From Gnetum montanum (taxonomy: Eukaryota > Streptophyta > Gnetopsida > Gnetales > Gnetaceae), in assembly GCA_015680685.1 (NCBI GenBank), contig MNCI01011864.1, positions 162,877-226,876 of the forward strand: a DNA stretch of 64,000 nucleotides, in the 5' to 3' direction. The notes below the pieces were generated by a model. It saw nothing but the letters and a program-made list of their open reading frames with translations, had not been told where the DNA came from and did not search any database. Shown here one piece after another: positions 46,023-57,800 of the stretch; positions within the stretch are counted from its first letter, which is position 1, and every line of letters begins with the position of its first letter. A program made the translations under genes and the position numbers.

Positions 46023-46518
46023 AAAAGATTTGTCCCATCCTGTGTTTTAGACTTCAACAAAAAATTGGATAATATTCTCTGAATTAATACATTGTTGAAT
46101 TAAAACTATTTGGCTTTGTAATTCATTGATTTTTCGACAAATATTTGAGAATATTAGCAAATACTAAAACTTGCCGAATGATTGCAAATAGCAGCAAATT
46201 AAATAGGGCTATTCTTCTCTTAAATTTCAAATCTTATAAAAATAAAATAAATCTACCTCATTTTTTTTTCTTACCTTCAAATCTCAACCATGAGTCACAA
46301 TAAAGGATTTCAACTTTTCAAACCCTTTACTGGCTTTTCTGCTTTTTGCTTTGCATCTTAGAAGGCCTAATCAATACAATTTTCATGGTAACCAAAAAAT
46401 ATTTTAAATATCCATTATAATGTTCTATAAATAGTATTTTAAAACTTCCTAATCATTCCAAAAAATTTTAAGTTATTCCCGAATTACAAATAGACTAAGT
46501 TACAAAATACATACAATG

Positions 46519-47083
46519 TGTGTGAGAGGTAGCAGGGTTGCTGGTAGCCTGCTACCTCCCCCACGGTTCGTGGGCCGTGGGGGCACAAGGGGTCCTCCTC
46601 TCCTTGTGTCTTCGGAACCATACTGGCATTGCAGTTCCATGCATTAGTAAGAGGAGGCTACGACCTACCTCATTCCCCCACTCGGTAGGACCTTGCCTGG
46701 GAGGGTTGCGTAGTTCAACTCTGCGTTGGGGTGTTTTACCGAGTGTGTCATGGGACGTGTTATGGGTATGTTGCGTGCGCTCCTTGGAGCGCGACACCAA
46801 CTACCAGCACGCGGTGATGAATCTGGAGGGTTCAGCTGGTAGTCCCCATGGTGTCCACGCGAGTGGAGCAAGGGAGTGCTATTTAGCTTGTTAGCGAATC
46901 GTGAATATTGTTTATGAAACACCGCTCAGGAGACATGCTAACACTAACACATTGGTTGTTGGCATGTGTTTCAGGATTGTTGATTGCTAAGGCGTATTCC
47001 TCTTGAGTTTTGTCCCGAATTCAGAATCTGCTTGCGAAACTCTTGGGGTGCCGAACAACGTTCTTTGGGGCAACGTTGTTACA
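46519..47083 (+). repeat. Solo LTR J, GC-rich family with three hairpins
   Basis: 565 bp beginning TGTGTGAGAG and ending GTTGTTACA, flanked by perfect 5-bp duplications CAATG (46514-46518 and 47084-47088). TG...CA ends plus a 5-bp duplication identify an LTR inserted by an integrase. It is notably more GC-rich than its surroundings and has three hairpins in its first 90 bases. It matches no other LTR in the window. Strand is arbitrary. Confidence 0.78.
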
Positions 47084-47088
47084 CAATG

Positions 47089-48887
47089 AATCCAAATTGA
47101 AAACTATGGTCTCATTATATATCATTATGGCCCCATCAATTGGTTATAAATATATAGGTAAAATATGTTACACATGATGCTTTAGTAAGATTGTTTGGGT
47201 TATGAAATTTGCTTTGTCCATCATTTTCATCATTCATCACATGTATATTTTCATTTACCATTCATCATTACTTCATTAACAATTTTCATCCTTTTCAATA
47301 ATTTCAACAATCATCAATAATCTTATCAATAATTTCTCACTTCATCTCACCAGCATCAACAATAGCATCAAAGTATTTCAATGAAATTCATTGTTGTTTA
47401 GTTTCAACATTCAATTTACAAGATCAAAGGTCATTGAAGTGGCACCAATCAATTTGATCTCAAAATCAACTCAAATCATTAAAGACTATATAACAGATTG
47501 TTTAACTACTTAATGTGACACCAATAATTTAACTTGCATCAAAATCCAATTTCAAAACTCAAAAATTCAAGTTTTTTGCAATATCACAACCTAACCATGA
47601 CTTGCGGTCAACTCATGGTATTCACAGAATCAAGCCACAATGTCACCACTAATCGTGGTTACAAAATTCATCATAAAAGGTCAACCACAACTCAACCATG
47701 ACCCATGTCTATTTACCATAATTCATGGTATTTTTCCAAAACTTGTGGTGATGTGTTATGACAAATCAAATAGATGAGAATGACATTTTTCCAAACAACA
47801 TAAAACTAATCTAATGAATTCCAATTGAGTTGAAATTTTGCAAGTTGATAGATCCTTTCAAGACCTCAAAAACTCCAAATAACAAGAGTTGCAGGCTTAA
47901 AATTTGAACCAAAAATCTAACTTTTTTACAACCCATGGTTAGGCTATGGTGAACATACCACAATCCATGGTATCCTCAATTTCAAATTTTTCAAATTTTT
48001 TGACAGTTTTTAAAGACCATGACCCATGGTCAGCTGGTGATTTGAAGACCATGACTCAAGGTAAATAAATTCTCAAACATTTTCATTAGAACTTCAATGT
48101 TTTCATAAGGGATTCATCTTTCAAATCCCAGGACATTTAACGACCATTCAAAGCTAGCATTTGTGTTCTCCTAGTTAAAAGACTAAGTATGCCAGGGACA
48201 ATCATCTATTCAATACAATTGTGATACAGGCACATCTTCCACTTATCTTTCACACCGGCTTTTTTGGGTGAAGTCATTAGACTTCAAGTTTTCAACTTTC
48301 CTGGATATTTTCTGGCTTGTTTGCTTGCTACCCAGAATACATATATCTAAAGTGCAAGCATACTGTTTCTTGCTTGTTTGTTTCTTTGCAGCATTAGTGG
48401 TGGCATAATCAAACAAACCATAAGATCCAGGATAAAAAAGGAAAGCATACAGTTTCTTGAAGAACTAAGGAAAAGAGGAAGCCAGGCTTTCAGCAATTAG
48501 ATGTATTAATAATTGATTGCAGCAGTTCTAGGAAAAACCATGACAAAGTCCGTCTCCCAAAATATTCGTAGGAAATATATCGTATGCAATGTTGATAGGC
48601 TTGCTGTTATTGGTGTCCCCCTAATGATTCCACACTCCGAAATGAATAAATAATACTTGTAGTAATACCATACACATCTTCATGAGCATAACATCCTGCA
48701 GACAAACGAAAGAAATGAGAATGTTTTTGTGGTACGTCTTACGCAATCAATGCAAACAAAAATATTTCTTCTCACTTCATTGACAACAATTAAGGATTTG
48801 ACTTTCTTACAAAACAGCTCGTTTGTGTTGCAAGCATGAGACGCCCAAAATTATTTGCCAGAAGAGGAAAAAAAATGTGGCAAGCAC
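47089..48887. other. Downstream flank and likely 3' UTR of the plastid gene
   Basis: AT-rich. 47580-48070 repeats loose phrases of the kind 'ccatgacccatggtc' and 'attcatggta' without a clear unit length. The part nearest 48887 should contain the gene's 3' untranslated region (minus strand). I could not place a polyadenylation site. Confidence 0.4.
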
Positions 48888-51800
48888 TCATGTATAAGAT
48901 GGCCTTGCTGTAACAGAATAGTTATCTGAATCTTCTGACATAAGTAGCTCAATAACAACAGGATCTTTTGGCAGCCCTTTGAACGTAAGTCCAGGCTCCA
49001 AAAATCCTGAAATGAACACATGATATAAATGAACAGTCAAAACACATGTTGGAATAGAGGGTAACGTAAAATACAAATAAGGAAAAGGAATGTAGTGATA
49101 CTCAAATTGCCACCTGGCAAAAGCTTCTTTTTATGATACAAAGCCTTAGCAAGTGGATGGCCCGCCCATCGGTTGACAGCAGCACGATTAATTGGTTGAA
49201 ATCCTAGAATAACTCCATTTCTTGAAACTGTCAACTGTCAGAAAACAAACAATCAAATAGTGAGACTTAGTGATGCAGAAGTATCAAGAAGACAGCTACG
49301 AAGATGGCCAAATGCAGACTTTTCATTGAAATACTTTTGTTTGTGTTAATCTAAATTAACATTGCGACAAGGATATCAGGCAACATTTTAACCCAAGACA
49401 GACAAAACATAAAATGTTTGGTTAAATGTTGAGAACTAAAAATTGTTTTTAGTTCATTTTCAAACTTTTTGGTGCTGAACCGATCACGTCCTTTAGAGGT
49501 AGACCTTCATTAGAGATGAATCATAAAATACATCCATCATATACGATAAAGAATGAGATATCATCACAACAAAAATTATGAAGAATGATCAAGATATCAC
49601 TTCTTATTGCTATAATTATCGAAAGACATATCTTGAACCAAATCTTATCAACAATTAAGCCAACTCTCTTATTAGGGGAAGTTTGGGAGTAGTACCCCTA
49701 GATGAGAAGATTAAGTCCTCTTGACATTTGGTCATGTGCTAAGAAGACTAAAGAATGCTCCTGTTAGAAGAAATCACTTTATTAAAGTTAGGGAATCAAC
49801 AGAGGGGTAGACCAAAATATACTTGGTTTGCTTGCATAAAGAAACACATCAAAGATTTAGTTATGAATGCTTATTTGGCTTTTAATAGAAATGAATAGTG
49901 TTAAAAAAAACAAAGAACTCATAGCTGACTCCATGTAGTTGGGATAAGGCTAGGATGATGATGATGATTCTTTTTCACAATTTAGCTGATTATACCATTA
50001 ACATTTTTTAAATATAGAGGTGACAACCAACTTTTGGCTGTGAAAAAAACACGAATCACATTGTAGACATAGAAGTAAATATTGATGTATATTTGTAAAT
50101 ATTGGCAAATACCTGCAATAACCAGGGCAACCTTGCATGCTTGCAGTATCCACTTACATTGGGATCTACAAATAATGCTATTAGCATTACAAAACTAACA
50201 AAATTAATTGCTACCAACATCTCAAATGGTTTGGAATACACGAACATGAGTCCCTGTTCCTAGATGAGTTTGGAAATGCCCGGTGAAGTTTGGAAGAAGG
50301 ATTGGGATCATAAAGGAAAATGTTGGAAACGTTTTCTTTGACCTGCCTATGTGTCTCATGTATCCAACTGTCAAAACAATAATAGCACACAATTTACATG
50401 ATTTTTAGGTGCATCTGAAGGTAGATATCCTGTTTGAATATCGATGAATCTCATGAGCAGTGAACAAAAGAAACAGCCAAGAATGCTACCATTCTTCATT
50501 GAGGAAGGTTGCTCAGAGACTGAAGCCTAGGATGCCATCTCATTGAGCAGGTGACCATGTCCTACAACCAATACTAGAAGATCTGAACTTTTCATTGCCA
50601 AGACTCCTAGTTGTTAGAGCACTACCTTAAAGGTTACTGGTCTATAGTCACATGCTAAGGAACTACGACCTAGAGGTATAAAGTTTAAACCCCAGCACTG
50701 TGAAATTTATCATCATCATCCTAACCTTATTCTAACTACATGGGGTCAGCTATATGAATTTTTTTCTACCATTCACTTTTATCAAGAATCAAATCAACAT
50801 TAATACCCAGATCTTGGATGTCTTTCTTTATGTTTGTGAACTATGCATGTTTGTCTACATTATTGTTTTTCCCTCACCTTTAATAAAGCAACCTCTTGTA
50901 ACATGTACATTCTCTAGTCTTCTCTAATCCCAAACTTCACCTAATAAAGGAGTTGTTGATTCAACTAGGAAAGATCAGAGCAACAACTCCTTTATTATAT
51001 AAAAACCATGCACATTGAAATTGCCAAACTTGAAACATTGATCTCCAATTTGTTAATCTACAAGCTTACCACTATTCTATCATGCCAGCTAGAAACTTAG
51101 TCACTCACTATTTTATTTATATTATGTTTACGGAACCTGGCTTCCACCACAAGTATGGATGTGGACATCATCATGCATGACAATGGGATGCAATACAGAC
51201 ACCATCAAATGGCCAAGGAGCAACAAAACCTAGCGCATTAGAGGATTAGGATGGCAAGATCTAGCTGTTTTCTTGTGCCTTGTCAACAGTCTCAATTGAT
51301 AATAAATGATGAGTAGTTCATTCAGTTGAACATACTAAGTTCCATGCTTAAGCTGGGTACTGCAAAAGTCTATGATTCCATTGAATAGATGGCATTAAAA
51401 CAGGCTCTGCACTCTTGTAGTTTTTTGGCATAAGTACTTGTTGGCATCAACATCACCCATGAATGGGGCCTTATCCTTTAGATTCGTTATCCTTTCATCC
51501 CCAAAGCCCATAACTTAACTAAGTGTTCGAAACAAAACAAAAATCATGACTGAAAATCAAATCTAATTGACTACCACTACTCACACTACTGTTGTTCCCG
51601 TTGCTTCTATAATGCCTGCCATCAATGTTGTTTACATGACACTTGCAACATTACAGATTCAGCTACTTTGAGAAAAGAGATACATCTGCATTTGGTAACT
51701 TGCAAATTTCATAATTTGGACTCTAACATTTGCTGATAATTTTCAGCAAACCCTATCTTGCATTCTTTTTCATTTACGTTTCAACCAAACCACCATCGCT

Positions 51801-54800
51801 GCCCATTGCTCACTACTTGCACCCTTGCCAACACGCCCACCATGTCTCCCGTACTACCCACATTCCCACCTGCACCTCTACTACACCACGCAACATTTCC
51901 CATGCTTCGCTTCCTACATCATCATGCTACGCCAAACCCTTGGGGTCACCACTGTTGTCTACTACGCCGCCCACTACACATTGAACTGCAACCGCCTATC
52001 ATCTACCGTTGCTCCGCCAACGATGACCGCCTCTACCCTCATTGCTTCCTCTACCACTCCATCTCCTCCCGTGCACCTCACTATTAGCACATGCACCAAC
52101 CATCCACCCTTGCCGCTGCCTACATGCCTACCACCTTCTATCGTCTCACTGATCATGCTGCCCAAGCCCTCGTGCTGCATAGGCCCTATTATAGCCAACC
52201 ACATGCAACCACTTGCCATCGACACCACTGAAACACTTGGCATTGCATGCCACCTCCCATGCCTACCATCTAGGTTGTTGCTACTGTTGCTTGCTGCCCC
52301 ATCTATTGTCGTGCTAGCACAATCCTCATAATAGTTGATCCTCGTCAACTTGCTAAGGAAATTCTTGCCTCCCACCTCCTAGCTGCAAGCCGCACCAAGA
52401 CTTGATCAAGCTAGGCCAAGCTATGCCATATCATGATAAGGCCTTAAGGCCCAGCTACATTTTCTCATAGCATGGGTCATTAAAAATCACGTAGGCCAAT
52501 TAAGGGCTGCACAATCCTTCAAAGAAGTCCATGTAGCCTCGTATTAGGGCACATAATATTGCACCATGCCCTACCCTACCCTTTGTCTCTACTCTTGTGT
52601 GTCTGCACTACATCACCTACTCAGATTTGTGTCGTAGCTACAATTCCCACCATTATGCCCCTCACAACCCTGGTTGCTGCTGCAAAAATCCTATCTTCCT
52701 ATTGCGCCGTGAAACCGTTCTCCCTTCTCCTGGACCATCGCCTTACTGACTATTCTCTGTGCCATCCATTGATGCCTAGCCATGGCTATTTGTATTCTGG
52801 CAATCACATTGATGCACCTCCTACTCGCTTTGACCTAATTGCATTGCAGCACTTGCAGATCCGATTCAAAATAACTCCGAATCATCTAGATACTTGCAAA
52901 TGACCGTTTCCGTGATCATCATTGTTTAAGTTTTCTATTGTCAATCTAGATTTTGCCTAGTTCTACATAACAAAATAACAATAATAATAATAAACAAACA
53001 TTTTCTCCATCTATAGATACTCTCAGTTTGTTTTATTTTTGATTGACAAGTGGCACGTAGGGAGAAAATCAAGAAAGTCCAAAGCACTAAGGAAATTTGG
53101 AAGATCAATGCACCGCCACAAATGGCGAGAGAGATTATGCATGGTAGCCTTGTGGGTAGACTTGTGGCCAGTTTCTCTTCCTCCCAAAAGAGGAAGAGAG
53201 GAAGAAGAGGGAGGAGAAAGCCTTATAAAAGGCCTCCTCAGGCACCAAGAAGATCATCAAACAACAACCAACAAGAGGCTAGCCATCAACATAAGGCCTC
53301 TTCTTCCTTTCCTCCTCCAATCTCTTCCCCCATAGCCTCTCCCCTTTCTTCCCCTTCTTACACCCCATTATCCCACCACAATCTAAGTCCTATCTCAGTT
53401 GCTACCTCAAATTGGCTCAAACAAGAAGCCATTGAGGTCAAACTATGTAGGAGGCTTGCAAGGCTTTCCCTCAAGTTCAACCACAAGAAGGACTAGGAGA
53501 AAGGCTAGGGCAACATCCTAGCTGGGAAGGAGGTGGCTATTGCCCACTTGACTTGGGCCATCTAGTCTTATTATGACTACCTCCAAGAGGAGATGCAGAA
53601 CCATCAAAGTGAATGGATTCGCGAATAGTCCACTAAGTTCTCATTCCCCCTCCCCACACCTTAGCAGACTATTTGCTAATCCATCTACTTTGGTGGTTCC
53701 GCATCTCCTCTTGGAGGTAGTCACGATAAGACTAGATGGCCCAAGTCAGCTACTTAGTCTGATCCTCCAACTCCTACAAGTGAGCAATAGCCGTCTCCTT
53801 CCCGACTAGGATGCTGCCCAAATCTTTCTCGTAGTCAAACTCAAGGGAAAGCCTTTCAAGCCTCCTACATAGTTTGACCTCAATGGCTTCTTGCTCCAGC
53901 CAATTTGAGGTAGCAACCAAGGTAGAACTTAGGCTATGGTGGGATAATGGGGTGTAAGAAGGGGAAGAAAGGGGAGAGGGTATTGGGGAAGAGATGGGAG
54001 GAGAAAAGGAAGAAGAGGCCTTATGTTGATGGCTAGCCTCTTGCTAGTTCCTCCTTGATGATCTTCTTGGTGCCTGAGGAGGCCTTTTATAAGGCTTTCT
54101 CCTCCCTCTTCTTCCTCTCTTCCTCTTCCAAGAGGAGGAGGAACTGGTTACATATTCACCCACATGGCTACCATGCATAATCTCTCTTGCTATGTCTGGT
54201 GGTGCATTGATCTTCCAAATCTCCTTAGCTGTTTGGACTTCCTTGATTTCCTCCTTACATGCCACCTGTCAATCAAAAATAAAACAAATTGAGAGTATCT
54301 ATAGATGGAGAAAATATTTATTATTATTATTATTTTGTTATGTAGAACTAGGCAGAATCTAGATTGACAATAGAAAACTTAAATAATGATGCTCACAAAA
54401 ACGGTTATTTGGAAGTATCTAGATGATTCGGAGTTATTTTGAATTGGATTGGCAAGTTCTGCAATGCAATCGGGTCAAAGCAAGCAAGAGGTGTGTCAAC
54501 GTGACTGCCAAAATAGGAACAACCAATGGTCCAACAGAAGGGAGAAGGGTTTCGTGGCACGACAGAAAGACAAGATTTTTGCAATAGCAACCACGATTGT
54601 GAGGGGTGCGATAGTGGGAATTGTAGCTACAACATAGATCTGAGTAGGTGATGCAGTGCAAACACACAAGAGTAGCGACAAAGGGTAGGGTAGGGCATGG
54701 TGCAAGATTATGTGCCCTAATACAAGGCTACATAGACTTCCTTGGAGGATTGTGCAACTCTTAATTGGCCTGTGTGATTCTTAATGACCGATGCTATGAC

Positions 54801-57800
54801 AAAATGCGGCTAGGCCTTAAGGCCTTATTGTGATATGGCATAGCTTGGCCTAGCCTAATCAAGTATTGGTGCAGTTTGCACATTGGGAGGCGGAAGGCAA
54901 GGATTTCCTTAGCAAGTTGATGAGGATCAACTAGTATGAAGCTTGTGCTAGCACGGCAATAGATGGGGCAACAAGAAACGGTAGCAACCCAAACGGTAGG
55001 CATGAGAGGTGGCATGAAGTGCCAAGTGTTTCAGCAATGTCAATGGTAGATGATAGCATGTGGCAAGCTATAATAGGGCCTATGCAACATGAGGGCTTGG
55101 GCAACATGATCAGTGAGATGGTAGAAAGCAGCAAAAGGCATGCAAGCAATGACAAGGGTGGGTGGCTAGTGCATGTGCTGACAATGAGGGGCACGAGATG
55201 ACGCAGAGTGGCAAAGGAAGCAATCAGTGTAGAGGTGGTTGTTGTTGGCAGAGCAACAGCAGACGATAGGCAATTGTAGTTCAATGCGCAATGGGTGGCA
55301 TAGCAGACAATGGTGGTGGCCCCAAGGGTTTGGCACAACATGATGATGCAAGAAGCAAAGCACGGCGAATGTCGCATGGTGTAGCAGAGGTGCAAGCAAA
55401 GATGCATCAGAGGGATGCGGGTAGTATGGGAGACACGATGGGCACATTGGTGAGGCTGTGAGTAGTGAGCAATGGACAAGGATGGCGGTTTGGTTGAAAT
55501 GTAAACAAAAAGAATGCAAACTAGGGTTTGCTGAAAATTACCAGCAAATGTCATAGTCCAAATTATGAAATTTGCAAGTTACCAAATGCAAACGTATCTC
55601 TTTTCTAAAATCAGCCAAATTTGTAATGCTGTGGGCGTCATGACAACAACATTGATGGTAGGCATTACGGCAGCAAAGGGAGCAGTAGTCGTGTGAGTAA
55701 TGGTAGTCAATTAGATTTGATTTTCAGTCATGATTTTTGTTTTGTTTTGAATGCTCAATTAAGTTACAGGCTTTGGAGATCAAAGGATAACAAATCTAAA
55801 GGATAAGGCCCCATTCATGGGCGATGTTGATGCCAACAGTAATCAAATTGTTTCTTTTATGCAGTCATCATCCCTATTTAGCTTAAAATTGAATGACTCA
55901 CTGATGGGATTGTTTTCAGCCTTTAGGGGTTTAAGACAAGGAGACCCTCTTTCCCTATATTTGTTCATTATTGTTATGAATTTTATGCAACTTTCTCTTA
56001 ACAGGTGTGGGATGCAAGGGCTTCGGATTGAAGGCTTTAAAGTTCTCACAGGTCACTATGCATATGATACAATCATTTATTCCAAAGCCTTTGTACTAGA
56101 CGCTGAAAAGATAAAAGATGTTCTCCAAGAGTTTGCTAATCTTACAGGTTTTAGAATGAAGTGGGATAAATCCAAAATGCATCTATAAAATGTTCCTACT
56201 CAGCTGAAAAGTAGACTCTTTTACCTCATGGAAATGACACTGGGTCAGGAGGATGATGTTTACCTGGGAGTGCCTTCTGATGGCTGGTCTCAAATTAACT
56301 CTTGGAACAAAACTAGTCGGAAAATGTCTTACTAGATGCAAGTATTGGCCAAATCTTTGGCTTTTTATTAAGGGTTAAAGTTATTTTGGCAAATCCCTAT
56401 ATTGTCTCTTTGCTGACTTATGTGGTGGAAGTTATTGTCTCATAAGGCAGTGATAAAATCTACTGAACAGGTGATAAAGGATTTCTTATGGAACGGATTC
56501 AAGGAGTCTTGTAGGACACACCTGGTTGCTTAAACAGAGGTAGCCAAGCCTGTTTGGTCTGGGGGATGGACCTTATCCCCTAGGAGGTTCGCTCTAAGAT
56601 CATCCACTCCAGGCTCATTCCGAGGCTTGAAAGTGATGATGAGGCCACTTGGGTGCACCTTTGTTATAGGAAGTATGAGAGAAATGTTGAATTCTTGGTA
56701 ATTCACAGTTTTGGAAGAGTCTTTCAGAATTACAACAATGACTGGATGATAGAACAAATTGGATACTCAATAGTAGGGATAGACAATTGAATTCTTCCCG
56801 TCCTCAGCAGATGCCCTTTCCATAAGGCCCCCATAATCACTTTGGGAAGTGGGTCAAAAATATTTTCATTCATGAACAGCTTGTAATGTGGCCGATAGGA
56901 ACCTCCATGAAAGATAAAAAAAAATTTGAGGAAAGTGTATACATTTTGAGAGTCTATTTCATTTACTGAAAGACTATATCAATGGTCCATTGGTGGCTCC
57001 TCTTTGTTCTGAGAACATCCTGAAATTAAGTTACGCCAAGGCATATCCTATTATTTGCTTGGTTGCTTGCAAAAAGGGAAGTACTAACACAAGATAGATT
57101 GCAAAGGATGGAGTTCTCTCTTCCTTCCAGGTGTTTTCTTTGCACTAGGGATAATGAATCCCTATAACATTTATTTTTTCAATGCAATGAAGCTAGATAA
57201 CTTGGACGCTCCACTTAGAGGAGATGTGAGGCTACAAAGACTCTGGTATCTCTAGAAGGCTAGAAATGAAATCATTTTTAGGGAACCTATTGAGATTGTG
57301 TAAAAGAAGCCTGGAGATGTAGGATTGCACAAGCAATCAACGAGTGGATTATGGTCTCTCAAAGTACAAGACATCATGTTGCATTTGAGAATTAAGCATC
57401 TTGACAGGATGAAAAATCAAGAATATGGTGTTAAGTCTTGAATCTTTTCCACTGTTTTTATCCTAGAGGAATACCACTTAGTCTGTGAATACTGTTTGGT
57501 GCAATTTCCTGTACAACTGTATTGTGCATGACCTCATGCTATCCTGGGTGGCTATTCAATGTCTTTTGGCTAGTCTGCGATAATACCTGTTTTTATTACG
57601 TGTCAGGTACATGATGGAAGCTTTTAAAAGAAAAATCATCTTGATTCCTTTACTCCATGTAAAAATTTTCATAAAAAAAACTCAGTAACAGATTGATATG
57701 TATGGGTGATTATTATTGTTATCATATTATACTTCCAGCTTTGCTGCATATGATAATGAACCCATGTTCCCTAGCTGATTGCTAAAATACCAAGGAATAC

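Larger units (their letters stand above)
51440..55837. repeat. 4.4 kb near-perfect palindrome (foldback element)
   Basis: Left arm 51440-53630 (2191 bp), right arm 53667-55837 (2171 bp), loop of 36 bp. Outer ends: 'gttggcatcaacatcaccc' against its complement near 55820-55837. Inner ends: 'gcgaatagtc' against 'gactatttgct'. Corresponding frames in the two arms are clearly homologous, so the arms pair throughout with scattered mismatches and small indels. Mirrored AT microsatellites occur at about 52978-52992 and 54313-54333. No terminal target duplication was found. It lies inside a LINE reverse-transcriptase domain within intron 6 of the plastid gene. Confidence 0.88.

Noticed and set aside
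46519-47083. Organelle DNA insert, suggested by its higher GC content
   Set aside because: Precise 5-bp CAATG duplications and TG...CA ends fit an LTR; no organelle gene was recognised.
54931-55554. 207-codon open frame as a real gene
   Set aside because: Biased composition, no recognisable motif, and its partner in the other palindrome arm is open for a different length; most likely a chance frame.
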